Source: Epiperipatus broadwayi (lineage: Eukaryota > Onychophora > Udeonychophora > Euonychophora > Peripatidae). From it: a DNA stretch of 64,000 nt. The stretch's first letter is position 1. Every line of letters starts with the position of its first letter. The position numbers and the translations under genes are program-made. The stretch is from NCBI GenBank assembly GCA_028023455.1, contig JAQFVV010006216.1, positions 2,580,445-2,644,444 of the forward strand. The letters are read 5' to 3'. Below are positions 49,860-62,645 of this stretch, in pieces. Under the pieces are notes generated by a model. It saw nothing but the letters and a program-made list of their open reading frames with translations. It made no database searches and was not told where the DNA came from.

Positions 49860-50776
49860 AACCTCATCATCAACATCATCATTTTCAGCCATTATCGATC
49901 CACTCATTGCAGGATGAAGATTTATCCCAAGTTCAATCCATCTTCTCGATCTCTAGCCTCTCTGTTTCACATCATCCCAGCACACTTCCTTATTTCATCC
50001 ACCTCACATGTGATTTCTTTCTAGGTCTTTTACAATCTACTGGAATCCAGTTTAATATTTCAACTATCCATCTATTACCATTTCTTCTAGCATTATGTCC
50101 AGTCAAGATCCACTTCAGCTTATTAATTCTTTCAATGATGTCAGAAATACCTGTTTGTTCCCTCACCCATGTATTTCATTTTAGATTCCTTCTTGTTACT
50201 TCTAACATGCATCTGTCTGTACTTCATTGAGTAATCTGAAGTCTCTACTTCGATCTTCTATTTAAGTGCCCAAATCTCATATCCATAAGTAAGAATTGGT
50301 AAAAATTTATTAAAAACCATTTTCAAACACATAGACACATTTCTTTTTAATATTATTTCTACCAAAAGCACTCCAACCAAGTTTAATTCTATGATTAATT
50401 TCATCCATTGTGTTTCCATCTGTAATAATAATCTAACCAAAGTATTTGTAATTGTTAACTTCTAATTCATTATTATCAATCTTTGTTTTCTCTTCTTTTA
50501 AAAAAATTCATTGAACATTACTTTAGTCTTTATAACATTTACCTTTAATCCTACTTTCTTACTTTCATCTTATAACACTTATAACATTTTCCTGAGACTC
50601 TAAAGCATTATTTGCAAAAACAATTATATTATCTGCAAAATCTAGATGACTTAAATAATCTCTATTTACTTAGCTTCTGTAAAAAGTTTTAAAGATATGG
50701 TGTCGCCCTGTCATACACCTTTCTCAATGTTAATCTTCCTAGTATGATTATGTAATCTAATTGTTAAACCATTAAG
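49860..50776 (-). pseudogene. RTE-type LINE, 3' part of RT and tail
   Basis: Minus-strand reading gives IEKGV, a stop, then QGDTIS (motif B, about 50700), DFADNIIVFANN with FADN at 50628-50639 in place of FADD, GVLLVEIILKRNVSMCLK and PILTYGYEIWAL (50258-50360). These are hallmarks of RTE-clade reverse transcriptases. The fragment ends in a GATGAT-rich tail (49860-49885), as RTE elements do. The second catalytic aspartate is asparagine and several stops are present. It continues at 51560 beyond the nested foldback element. Confidence 0.85.
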
Positions 50777-51540
50777 CATCACATGATCACTATCTTATAC
50801 TAGTACATAATTGTTTATAAACAAAGCAAAACTCTCCATACAGTATTGCCACCCTGTGCTAACCAGAATAATCAATGAATTCCAGAAGGCTTGTGCATAA
50901 AATCCTTATCTAATGCCGACTCATCCAATATTCCCAGACTAGTTTGTGGCTTGTGGCTATCGTCAGTGAGGAGCTTTGGATCTGAGAGCACTGCACCTAG
51001 ATCTTGGGATCTAATGCAACCCTCCAGCACCCATCTTTTATTTCTACTTAACTACAAAACTATGAGAATGAAATTTGAAAACACAAAAATATTTTCAAAT
51101 CTAAGCTCAATAGCTTATATAGTCATCTGGGTCTGAATTCAATTCAGCATCCATACATTTTGATGGGTGGCTACGGCTGTTAAAGAACCAAAGACAACAA
51201 AATGTATGGGTGCTGAACTGAGTTCAGACCCATATGACTATATAAGTTATTGAGCTTACATTGAAAATATGTTGTGTTTTCAATTTCATTCTCATAGTTT
51301 TGTAGTTAAGTAGAAATAAAAGGTGGGTGCTGGAGAGTTGCATTAGATCCTAAGATCTAGGTGCACTGCTCTCAGATCTAAAGCTCCTCACTGATAATGG
51401 CCACAAGCCAAAAACTAATCTGGGGATATTGGATGAGTAGGCATTAGATAGGGATTTTATGCACAAGCATTCTGGCATTCATTGATTACTCTGGTTGGCA
51501 CAGGGTGGCAATACTGTATGGAGAGTTTTGCTTTGTTTGT
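50777..51540. mobile_element. Foldback element nested in the RTE LINE
   Basis: This is the best-preserved copy. The left outer end CATCACATGATCAC (50777) leads to AAAGCAAAACTCTCCATACAG (50825), and the right end is CTGTATGGAGAGTTTTGCTTT. The arms (about 50838-51160 and 51190-51538) are near reverse complements and meet at a short centre near 51170-51190. The centre is flanked by GGGTCTGAATTCAATTCAGC and its inverse. RTE homology resumes on both sides in the same orientation, so the element jumped into the LINE. Confidence 0.9.
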
Positions 51541-51559
51541 AATATAACTGTTGCTATTG

Positions 51560-52430
51560 CATTTTTATAAATAGTCTTCTGAATATGACAATATCTTGGA
51601 TCTATACTTTGATGACACAATGCTTTAATCACTAAACACATGCTTATACAATGAAATGCATTTTCATCATCTATAAATCCAAAACATAATGGCAGCTCAT
51701 ATTCATTCTTTCTACAATTTCTCTCAATGCTTGGATATGACTCATTGCACTAAAATCACTTTTAAATAAACCTTGTTCTTTTGGTTGGATAAACTCCAAA
51801 GTTCACTGTAGACAAATTGTAATTATTTAGGTAAAAATTTTGCATACAACTGATAAAAGACTGAGAGTCTGTAATTTCAAATATTTTCTTTATCACTTTT
51901 TTTCAATTTTAATATTAATATTGCATTCTTCCAATCATCTGGTACAGCTTTATCATTTATACATTTGGTATATAACTTTGCCAAAAATGTTTCTATTTTT
52001 TCATCCACTTTTTTTAAGATATTGATTACAATTCCAGCATTACCTGAAGCTTTTCCTTTCATCAAATATTTAATTACATGTCTCACTTCTTCATTTAAAA
52101 TTCTGGGCAATTCAAAACATATAATAGTTGTAGGAGGTACTTTTCCTTGTTCTTTATTGCTGTATAATTATTGACAGAACTCTTATTCACATTTTATGAT
52201 GTCATTTCTCTTTTTGGTAATAGTTTCATCTTTTTTTTTTACTGCAGAAATACCAAGATTTTGTTTTACATTCTTGAGATTTTTATTCTCTTCTATAGCT
52301 TTTCTTGCTAGTTCACAATTATACTTTGTCATATCATATCATAAATTAAGATCATCAACTCTAATTTTAGTATTAACATCATAAAATAAAGCATAGGCAC
52401 CCAAAGACCTTAACAGTCCTTATCAATTAT
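51560..52430 (-). pseudogene. RTE-type LINE, 5' part of RT
   Basis: The minus strand shows a lead-in ARKAIEENKNLKNVKQNLG (about 52270-52330), then LNEEVRHVIKYLMKGKASGN (52030-52090), VPDDWKNAILILKLKK (51890-51940), QPKEQGLFKSDFSAMSHIQ and ALREIVERMN (51700-51780). These match, in order, the RT fingers of RTE elements; the usual GPDGI is GNAGI here. The frames shift near 51880 and stops occur. The rest of the RT lies at 49860-50776 across the nested insertion. The endonuclease half is absent. Confidence 0.85.
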
Positions 52431-54164
52431 GATAGATTTGAACTTCACAAAAATTTTTTTTTTTTTTTCAGTTAGAATGATTATAATCTCACTACTATTG
52501 AAAGCACAATTTATCACATGCAACAAGTCAACACCAATCTAATTATAAATAGATAAGAATAAACAAATAATGGGCATTTTTTCTTGCAGTTGGATACTGA
52601 ATTATAAGATGAATAGTAAGTACAGTTTAGCACAAAGAGATGTGAAACTTTCATAAAATATTATTGATTATCTGGATTTTAAATTAACCTTTCAGTAGTT
52701 ATCTAAAATATGAACTTGATGACAATGTGATATTTCTTACTTTCGAACTACAAAAAATGTTTATTATATCTTATATCGCCATTGTTATACATTATTATAC
52801 TTTGTTCACTTCAGAATATTAAACAGAATCTTTTATCAAACAGTTAAAAATTTTGCAAATTTATTGTTTTACAAACATTTTAAATAATTATGTAATTAAA
52901 ATCTTTCACACTTTGAAATAAATAATAGACTTTTTTCTATATATATGCAACATTTAATATATTATTTTCACAATAATCTGATAGATTTTTTTTAAACCCG
53001 TCTGATTCACATATATATATAAATTTCATCACAATTTATTTTAGTTTATAAGCAGGACATTTTTTACAGACACTTATTTAACAACATCCTCTTTAGATAA
53101 ATATATTATTAATGATCGTTACTAATATTTTTTTAGATTCTCAATTAAATTATTTTTAACTATTTTTAAACTATAAATACAATCTTAAGTATTTATATTT
53201 CCTTCTAAAAGTTTTCTCTCTCCCCAAATCTTTCTATTAAATCTAATCCTGAGCTCCTATTGCACATTCTTCAATAAACTACAAGAATATAACTTATATT
53301 ATGTATTTAATATATATATGGCAACGTGATAAAAATGGTGATTCTGGGAAAATGATCAATATAATCTGAATAAAACATAGCCCCATCATTGGTCATCACT
53401 TTGTAATGAAATATTGATTAGAATAACAGATGATAATATAAAAACTTTAGTATGTTTCATAATTGAGACATCATTCATAATAATATAGATCTAGCCTACA
53501 TGCAAAGTGCCATTTTATAACAGCCCCAAAGTTGATTTGGCATTTTGTAATAATTGCCATCTGTAGATCATCATAATCGGCTAGCATTGGGTAGCCATAA
53601 TGGATCTTCTATCTGACTATCTCTCTACATTTGTTCAGTCAACATTAGTCATAAAATTAAAAAAAATTGACCTATAGATTTTTAGACAACCACTTATTAC
53701 TGACAGTATATGGGAATAAAAGATCATGAATAAACGCCCTTATGATTTAAATATTATTTGTAACAGAGTAAAAACATGCATCAATAAATAGTAACTCTGT
53801 TATGATCTGCATAAAATTATCTAGCCCAGTCATTGGTCACATTAGATAATAACAATATTTCCAATACATAATTATTTAGATTGCCCACTACATTAAAATA
53901 AAATACTAATGATAATCCTTATTAAAATCAAATTTATTCAGATAGTATTTAAAATAAAAGAAAGCAAACAAGATCATCATTTCAGACATCACCAAATCTA
54001 TTCACTATTCCAAAGTACACTCCAATAAGCTGTGAAATCATATATCATTGTCCTAATCAATGATATACACCTAAAACATCTATTTAATTTATAATTGAAT
54101 GAAACTAAATTCTGATATACTTTTAGTAATCTAATATGGTTTATAGTAATGTAAATCTATCACA
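52431..54164. other. AT-rich stretch, nothing coding
   Basis: Old repeat-like words occur near 53380-53640 (for example CCCATCATTGGTCATC, repeated loosely as CCCAGTCATTGGTCAC at 53825), but no element could be named. Confidence 0.35.
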
Positions 54165-54230
54165 TGATCACCATCTCTATACTAGCACATAATTGTTGCA
54201 TGGAGAGTTTTGCCTTTGTTTAATGTAAAT
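54165..54230. mobile_element. Foldback element, end fragment
   Basis: The outer-end word ATCACATGATCACCATCTCT is followed by TAGCACATAATTG and then by the inverted inner end GGAGAGTTTTGCC. The two ends are fused, as if the arms and centre had been deleted. Confidence 0.8.
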
Positions 54231-55700
54231 CTACTTTAAAATTTAATGATATTCCATTTAAATAAACTAGTTCCTAAATAATTATAGTAACATTATGAGA
54301 ACATTTTATAAACCCACACAATATAATAAAAATAAACCCTTACTAAGTTTTATATCTAATTTAATAAAATGCTAAACATAATATTAATATTTTGTTCATA
54401 CTTTACATTATATCAATAGACAATTATTGCTTAAGTTATGTTTTAAAATAAAACACCCTACAAGAATTCAACGTCAATAAATCTATTAGTCTTATATTTT
54501 GCCATAGACAATCACATTATATATAAAATATACAGTAGAATTTCTATTGGATATTTACCAAATTACAATCTGATATTATTCATCTACTTAAATCTCCAAT
54601 CAATCAGTCGTAAAAATGGATTTTATAACAATTAAACTATATATAATGATAATTAGCAGTTATCCAAGCCAAAGATAATATTAAATTATCCTACTTAATA
54701 AAATTTATGATGCCCACTTCAAAAAAGTTTAAAAGTAATTAAGACAAATCATTCTGACAAATGTCAGAACAAAATCTATTAAGATTTTTGTAACTGGACA
54801 AGATAAGCAAATTAATAATCAACCCTGAACTAATGAAATTATTTCTACCAGTAACATTGACTTAGATAAGTAAACAAACATCTCAATGTAATGAAAAATA
54901 TAAAATTTATGTCTATCAGATCTAATAATAATAATAATAACATATAAGAAAATATACATATATCTAAATCTATTTCACTTACCAAGATGGGTTTGATCTT
55001 GGATCAAACTTCAAGTACCAAAATTACCTTGCACATTCAAATGAAATAATTAGACATATTCACTAGATTTTAATCAACCCTAAATTTATTGGTTTATAAT
55101 AAAAAAATTTATAATAGTAATAATAAAAAATATATAACAGAACAAACAAATGACGTTTACAATAGACTAAAATCATAGCCAGTTGAAAAATACAATACTA
55201 TGTTTCTTTCATATAATAAAATATGAATATATGAAACTCAAAGGTGTATTGCATGACAATAATACTATATATAAAACTGAAGGAGAAATTTTTAATATCC
55301 TAAATATATATAATCACCCTGAGTTTATAACCAATAATAAATTTTAAAAAGAACATTAACTTATTTCTAAAATACAAATGTGCTTCCTGTGTTTGCTCTC
55401 TCTTAACATAATATATTAATAGAAGAAATATGATAGGAGGGAGATGGAGGGGAGACCTTTTTATTCAAAGAAGTTCAGTAATAAATTTTAAATACTCTGT
55501 ATATAATATAGTGGGTTAATTATATATTTTAAAAAAACAAATTAAATTATTTCTCCACTATAATCCCTCCTATCTAGGTTATAAATATATGTTTCAAAAT
55601 ATAAAAAAAAAATTGTTCTGTGTCTCTCCTAATAAAAGAAATTAAATAAATATATATATAGATTTCTAGTGAGTACAATGGTGATGACTAAGATGATAAT
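54231..55700. repeat. AT-rich dispersed repeat, copy 2
   Basis: Colinear with 39533 onward: AAAATTTAATGATATTCC (54239), CAGTAGAATTTCTATTGGATA (54532), and a run to CAAATCATTCTGAC (54757). It also follows a foldback fragment. No protein seen. Confidence 0.6.
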
Positions 55701-58255
55701 TTACATGTAATCTATAACTTTAAGAATCGCCATTATACTAAAACAAAATCTTTGTTGGGTGTTTAGGTTTGATGTCATTTTAGACGGATATCCTTGACAT
55801 CTGATTGGCTGTCAGTTATGTATTGTAATGAGCGCTAGAGATTTGGCAGTATCTAAATAATAATAATGGAATTACAAGTAATAAAATGAAAATATTAACA
55901 ATAAAAAAAAAAAATATTAAAAATTTTACAACAAACATGCATCAAAATATGCTTGCAAAGACATTTTGAACCTAAAAAACTCACTATGTAATGGAGTATA
56001 GCTTCTATTAGGCAATTTTACTCTTGTTCAAAAATCAAGAAATACATTTAATAAACAAACCAGCAGTAAAGAATCTCATGCTAATAATGTACTATAAAGA
56101 AAATGTTGATTTTAGTTACAGTAGTAAAACAAAAAATTGCTCCCAAAAAACATCTATGATAGTAAAAAATAAAAATAGGTCTTCAAAATATATATATTGT
56201 AAACTCTTTTGTAGCTTTTTGTCATTTTTATTGAATGTTCTTTAATCAGATAATTTCAACTTTTATTTGTCTATAATGAAACTTATGTATATCTTATAAT
56301 TTCATTTTTAAATTATCTATTATTGAACAAAAGCTTCTTCAATATTTCTCCATAAGGGAACAACGAAGAAGACATTATATACCAGGCTAGGCGGCATGTA
56401 AATGGTGATGGTTTATGGTCTTCTTTCTTATTTTACCTTAAAGTTTTAAAAAAATTAAATACTTACTAACAACTAATAAGTAAATGCCTAACTAGTTTAG
56501 CTTTTCATTAGCCATCTGTCAAAAGGAAAAAAAATCCTAAACTTATAAGAAAATCCTCAGATAATTAATTTTCTAGTTTTATTCAGACTGAAACTCCAAA
56601 TCACAGGTATGAAAGGCAAGTGTCCAGATTTTCGGTAAAACATGATGGCAATTTTTTTTTTAATTTCATAAATATGTGCATATAATATGATAAACCTAGA
56701 AATGCACAGTGAACTGTAAAAATAATGAATTTTGCAATGATCAACATTATTCTGTTTGGGTGTTTCTATGTGAATTGTTTTCTTTTTCTTTTCTCTTTTT
56801 TTTTTTCAAAAAAAAAAAGCTTTTTTTTTTTCATTTTATTTTTTTATTATTTAAAAAATAATCACAGATATCAACATTAAAAAGAAATAGTATCTATAGG
56901 TTAATTTGCCTTTTATTCAGTATTTTGTTTTTATTACTTAGAATAAAATAGAAATAAATTCTAATTAACTATTTTACTTGTTTGTATCATTTTACTTTCA
57001 GAGAAATGTAATCCAAGCCATGTAATTATGACACAATCATAAAAAATTTGTTTACTGAGAAATTGTAGGTAACAATATAACTTTTTTCCCCCTGTTATTT
57101 CAGAGAAAAACAATATATCAAAAGAACAGTGAATTTGACTACTGAGAAATAATTTTCAATTTATTTCACTTGCGAGAAAAAACAAAACTTTTTTTTTAAA
57201 TTGATAATACTCATTAATTTTACTTTTTATTTGCAATTTAAAGGATAAAAATTGGAATAAATACATGGTAAATTATCTGCTAGAATGGAGGTAGATTAAT
57301 TAGGCATTAGAGTACTATGATCAACTGGTAACTTTAGATCACTATTGAATAGTTTGCTATATCAATTTTTAAAACTATATCATAACTATTAACTTAATCA
57401 TAACTTCAGTCAAAAAAATAAGAATATTGATGAATACTATAAAATTTAGAAACAAATTTCATATTTTCTAGAAGTTTTGCGATTATGAATAAAAACTTAG
57501 TATAAAAACAGCTTTCCTTTATACCATTCTACACATAGAAAGAATATAATTAATTAAATATTGTTTCTTTACAACAAAAGTTTAATGGCTTACACTTTTC
57601 TAAATTAAATACTCAACTATGATATCAAGTAGTGTGTGATCCAAAACTAATGGCAACAAAGAATATACCAATATATATATGGTCCTAACTATCACAGCAA
57701 GATTCAGATGAGCTTCTAAAACTTTCTTGCAATTAATAAGTAGTTTACATCAATATGTGTTCATCTCCAGTAAGTGAATAATAGTTTGTGAATCTATTGC
57801 TTTGGGATGAGTGCATTATTTTCTGCAATTTAAAATATCAGGTTTTGTAAAAATCTGTCATAGTACATTGCATCTGATTCCTTGGATCACCTGATGTTTA
57901 ATTCAACTCACACTCTGAATAATTCAAACGCAAAGATATAAGTGAATCACTATATAATAAGATCTATTTGATACTATTTGCATGTTGCATTAAATACATA
58001 AATACAGACCAATACCTACTATTTAAACCAACTTAAATACAGAAGAGTCATCTGTATGAGCATGAACGAAAACAACTTGGTATAAATTATCCTTGATCAT
58101 TTTCACAGATACAAACACACACAAAAAATTAAATTTGCATCAAAATTATTGACCACAAAATTATATTTAAATTGCATTTATAATTTATTTAAAAATTATT
58201 TTTTAAAAAAGGTATTCAATTATCATAAATTATTATTCTGCTTTATTTTTTAAAT
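55701..58255. other. AT-rich stretch, nothing coding
   Basis: A less AT-biased patch at 55750-55850 (GACGGATATCCTTGACATC, GAGCGCTAGAG) is of unknown origin. A 73-residue open frame at 56024-56245 is lysine-rich and not recognised. Long T/A runs lie near 56800-56850. Confidence 0.4.
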
Positions 58256-58261
58256 AATTTG

Positions 58262-58435
58262 ATATATCCTGGCTGGTTTAGCACAGTGGAAGAATGGCAG
58301 ATTCAGGACTAAAATTCTAGAAATAGTTATCTGAATAAAACAAGAAAAAAATCTAAGTTCAGTTAGCTGAATTGTTAAGTTCAACCTTCCATTTGAGTGC
58401 TTAAACATCACATGACTTTTTAAGTAATTAGCTAC
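58262..58435 (+). mobile_element. Possible tRNA-derived SINE
   Basis: Box A TGGTTTAGCACAGTGG (58275) is followed by a box B-like AAGTTCAACCTTCC about 100 bases on, and then a tail (GAGTGCTTAAACATCAC) with a relative at 45.6 kb. The spacing is longer than in a tRNA, so an insertion or decay is likely. Weakly supported. Confidence 0.4.
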
Positions 58436-60350
58436 AATTTTTTATGATATTATATTAGAATTCACCAAAATTCTTTAAAAACAATGCAAATTTATGTTAT
58501 ACAAAATATTTAAAAATACATTTGTCTGTAAAAAAGAGTATGCAAAAAGAAATGATTTCATTTATGTCTCAAAGATATGTCAATAATTAATTTCAGCAAA
58601 TTATCTCACAAAAAATACCCAGATAACAAATGAATCAAGCAAGAGGTAATCATCTTGAAAGTGAAAAAATAAGCCACCTATTTCTATTGTCATTTTTATC
58701 TAGTCACTATTAAACATGACTCACTACAAAATCATTCTCCTTAGATTGGTGAGCATATTTTACTGGCAGTGGATAACCTAGACTCAGTAAAATATATTAC
58801 ATTTCCATTAAACTCAATTACCTTCAAATGCAAACATTCCAAAATCAAAATCTTCATTTACATTAGTCCATTCATTTTCAAATCTATTTCAAGAAAAAAT
58901 TACGTCTTTTGATTAGAGTACTACTTCTTCTCAAATGTTAAATTACAGCCCAGCTATCATTATTTGTTATAAATGTTATTCACTCGTGGCCTTTATCATT
59001 TCTGTTAAATCCATAGCTTATCCCAAGAATTTTATATGCAATTAAAGTACTACTACTTCTCTCCTACTTAACTTTTAATCTATTATATTCACTCATCATA
59101 TCAATAAAGCTGTGAATGTACTTGAAATTCATGAAAATCTTCATATGTCTAATTAAATATGCAAAATTGTAATTATCTATATTAGCAACATATAAATTGT
59201 ATCAAAAAATATCACTAAACTCATTTAACTGTTATTCATTAATTCCAGTGCATTTTAAGAAATTATAAATATTTTTTATCAGTATTAATCTTTCAATAAA
59301 AAACAAAAAAAAAATGTAAAAAAAAAAAAATTAATGCAAAAAATAAAAATTTGCATGCTCTATTATTATATTTCATTTTCAATAATTTTCATATAATTAA
59401 ATTCTGAAGCATATCTAGTAGTTCTTATTAATTATTAATTTTATAATATAACTATCCTTTCAGATATAAACTTTAGATGACTCAGTTTATAATTATCTCA
59501 GATAACTTTTTTATGATGACATACATTATTCAGTCCATATGATCACCATGATTACTGGTTTTTAAGATATTCCTTGTACTGTCTTTCAATTTCAATTTAA
59601 CAATCAATGTTGCATCAGTAGTGTCTTGCAAGATAAATGTTAATTCTATGAAACCTACATTCCCCAATTTGCAAAACCACATTGCCTCTTGCAATAAAAA
59701 TTTTAATTTGTTTCCCAACAAAATTGTTTAATATTAAAAGGCAATTTCTTCTTTTTTGATAATTATTTTTCTTATTATTACTTTTTTATTTAGACTATTA
59801 TAGCTTTATTTTTCAATTCTATAATACTATCAGACATTGGAAACAGTTTCTACTTATCTTCATTTTATTGATTATTTATCAGAGCTAGAAATTATAGAAG
59901 AGCCATACTGACAATAAATTGGATTATTTTATTATATGTAATTTACTTTAATAATAGTAAATAGAGTTGAAAATAAATAAATAACATCTTTAAAAAAATT
60001 TATTAACATTTACATAAAGACTTTTCTAAATTATCTTAAAAATATATATTCTCTAATTCTGTGTTAATATTATTTAAATTTCTTATATTGTTTAATAGTA
60101 CATTTTAGAAGGGCATTTTTCAGATGACATTGGGATAAATTTCTGCACTTGTCAAACAAGGCACTAAGTTTTGTATAGAATCATTGCTGGTAATTGCAAT
60201 AATTATTGTAATTAAAGACCCAAATGCTTTTAATTAGAATAATGATTCCTATTTAAAATTATTAGTTGGTTTATTTAATTACAGAAACCAATATAATTAA
60301 ATATTAGTTAAACCCATTTACACTCTCCCTAAATTTATAACTGTCTTTTT
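58436..60350. other. AT-rich stretch with one unrecognised short frame
   Basis: A minus-strand open frame at 59530-59721 (its first codon is TTG, not ATG) contains LLQEAMWFCKLGNVGFIEL and LKLKDSTRNILKTSNHGDH. Its composition is unlike chance AT-rich frames, but I cannot name it. Nothing else seen. Confidence 0.3.
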
Positions 60351-60655
60351 ATAACCATAAGGGACTTGAACACAGACTTTCAAGCTCCTTCAGTTATCCA
60401 CTCTATCTCATACAACTGATACATATAACCATACACATGTGGAAAAAAAATAAGTAGCCCCCAATATACATATTTTCTGCTGAACCAACACTCATCAATT
60501 GATCCAGATCATCATCTCCCACAAACATAATGTGCTTAGTTTATATTAAAATAGCAAATCTTCAACCCTTAATGGACAGGCTTCAATCCACTCCACCCTC
60601 CAACTTTTCAGCCATCCGTGCCATTGAAAATCTGATGGAACATCCAAATACCTTG
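60351..60655 (-). mobile_element. tRNA-derived SINE, family A, copy 2
   Basis: The + strand begins ATAAGGGACTTGAACACAGA (60358), the reverse complement of a box B region, and box A lies about 40 bases on as CTCTATCTCATA. The body repeats copy 1 (TTTATATTAAAATAGCAAATC, CAGCCATCC, GAAAATCTGATGG) with an extra insertion near 60450-60485. Confidence 0.78.
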
Positions 60656-60825
60656 TTGATTCTAATATTATTGTCATGCCTATGTTGACTTTTAAGTCAT
60701 TCTAACACCTCATGTATAGATTCTTATCCATTTAAATACACAGAAGAGGAATGTAGAAAATACAAGCTGAATCTGTTAATATTTTTTTATTAAATACAAG
60801 TATAATTTATATACTTGGAGATTAG

Positions 60826-60892
60826 TTGTAACCATAGGGTCTTGAACACAAACTTTCAAACTCTCTTCAGTTATTCACTCTAACTACAATTC
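60826..60892 (-). mobile_element. tRNA-derived SINE, family A, head fragment
   Basis: ATAGGGTCTTGAACACAAAC and TTCAGTTATTCACTCTAAC match the head of copy 2; the body is missing. It lies only about 170 bases past copy 2, in the same orientation. Confidence 0.7.
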
Positions 60893-62631
60893 TTGCCCAC
60901 CATTCTGCTTCTATCATTTTCATGTATTTTTGTCTGCCTTCTTTTGTCCTGAAATTAGCCCTATAGAAATAGCTCTATCATGTCTGACTCATTTTATTAG
61001 ATCTATCATTGACAGATCACAATCTTAATTCAATAATTTCATGCAGACATAGTTGTTTTTGTTTTTTGTTTTTTGGTTTTTTTTTTGAAACAACGTATTT
61101 ATTAATTTACCAAAAAAATTAATTATATCTTTTTTGTTACTCTGTATTTCATATTAAAAGTAAAAGATTCATTAAAATGTTTTGCAAATTACTTAATATG
61201 ATAAAAAGACTAAGGATTTTAAAAATGAATAATTTCATAGTACATATTCAACATTTTCTCATTTTCCTATATATGGGGGGAAAGGGTTTTTTTGTGTTGT
61301 TGTTGTTGTTTTGTTTTGCTTGTGTGAAAACTTTTAAAAGCTTTCTTTTAAAAACACTAATGGTAGTCATTTTACAAAGACTCTTGATTTCGACAGATTA
61401 ATTGGAAGCATAAAATTTTCCCAAACAAAATATCAATTTAAATTTATTCTAAAATGACTGTTGCTAGTTTCTTAAAACAATGGATCAAGGGTTCACAATA
61501 CTGTATATAAAATAAACACATATTCTCAAAGATTTGCACATTAATATACAAGCATTAAATCTAGTTTATATTAATAAAATATAGCAATATTTAGATGCTA
61601 GATAGAACTCATTTTCAAATTAAGTAAATTATGAAAATTCTAATAAAATTCTCAATAAATAGCTTAAAACAAAATTGTGACATCATATTTTATGAGTTCC
61701 TTTCTACTTTATAAATAAAAGCTCGACTCTGACAAACATTTATTTTATTAATTATAAATTATTAAAATGTTTATATTCTAAAATCTTTTTACAATTCAAC
61801 AATAGTTTGAATTTTACTTTCAACATTGGGTTCATTTAAACGCAAAGGTGCATAATCCATACATTCTATGGAATTTGGAATAATCCTTAAACTTCCAATT
61901 TTCATTTTTTGAAATTTTTTTCTATATAAAAAAAGCATTCTCTGATTCTAAGGCAGACTGAATAACATGTCAGAATATATTTATATTTTTGAGGTTTTTT
62001 TCTTCACATATCATTTGAAACAATTTAAAACACTTTTAAAAAACAAAATAAACACAAAAAATGAATAAAGTTTTATTTTAGAATAATCAGCAAAAATTAG
62101 ATTGCTTATAGGTTAAAAAGCTTTAGCCAATGATTATATTATACTGTTTAATCATTAGAAAAATATGTACATATATAACCTGCCAATAGACAAAGTTAAT
62201 AATTAGCCAACAAAATATTTCAATCAAGCAAGAATACTTGATCACATCTTGCCATTCTCTTAACCTAGAAATGCATTGAAAAAAATCAAATGAAGGCTTT
62301 TATAATAGACAATACATTATTACCCAGTGTCATAGTAATGTTATAAAAAATAGAAGAAAATTTTAAAACCAAATAGAAGAGAGAACAGAATATAATTCTA
62401 TCAAAATAATTTTAAAAAATCAGGCAGTTTACAACTTTCGTTTATTTAGCCAATGCTTATCCAACACAGGTTATTTAATATGCAAATAGGAAATCATCAA
62501 AATAAAGTCAACTGAAACTTTTATAATAGGTAAAAGATCACTAATTACATGAAAAAATTGCATTCCAGGTATACTTAATTATGAAGAATCTAAATAATAA
62601 ACAAAAGAAATTTTTTTTTCATCTAGCGCCT
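60893..62631. other. AT-rich stretch, nothing coding
   Basis: A GTTTTTT/GTTGTT-rich low-complexity patch near 61050-61090 and 61285-61315. No gene or repeat recognised. Confidence 0.4.
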
Positions 62632-62643
62632 CCCCCCCCCCCC
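62632..62643. repeat. C12 homopolymer at a LINE 5' truncation point
   Basis: Twelve consecutive C on an AT-rich background, immediately before LINE coding homology begins. Confidence 0.97.
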
Positions 62644-62645
62644 AT

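Noticed and set aside
49907-50230. 107-residue plus-strand frame
   Set aside because: It is the antisense of the RTE LINE C-terminus, whose minus-strand reading matches known motifs.
53560-53600. Possible upstream LIG3 exon (a short PML-like word on the minus strand)
   Set aside because: No open frame around it, no splice signals, and no further similarity to the ligase.
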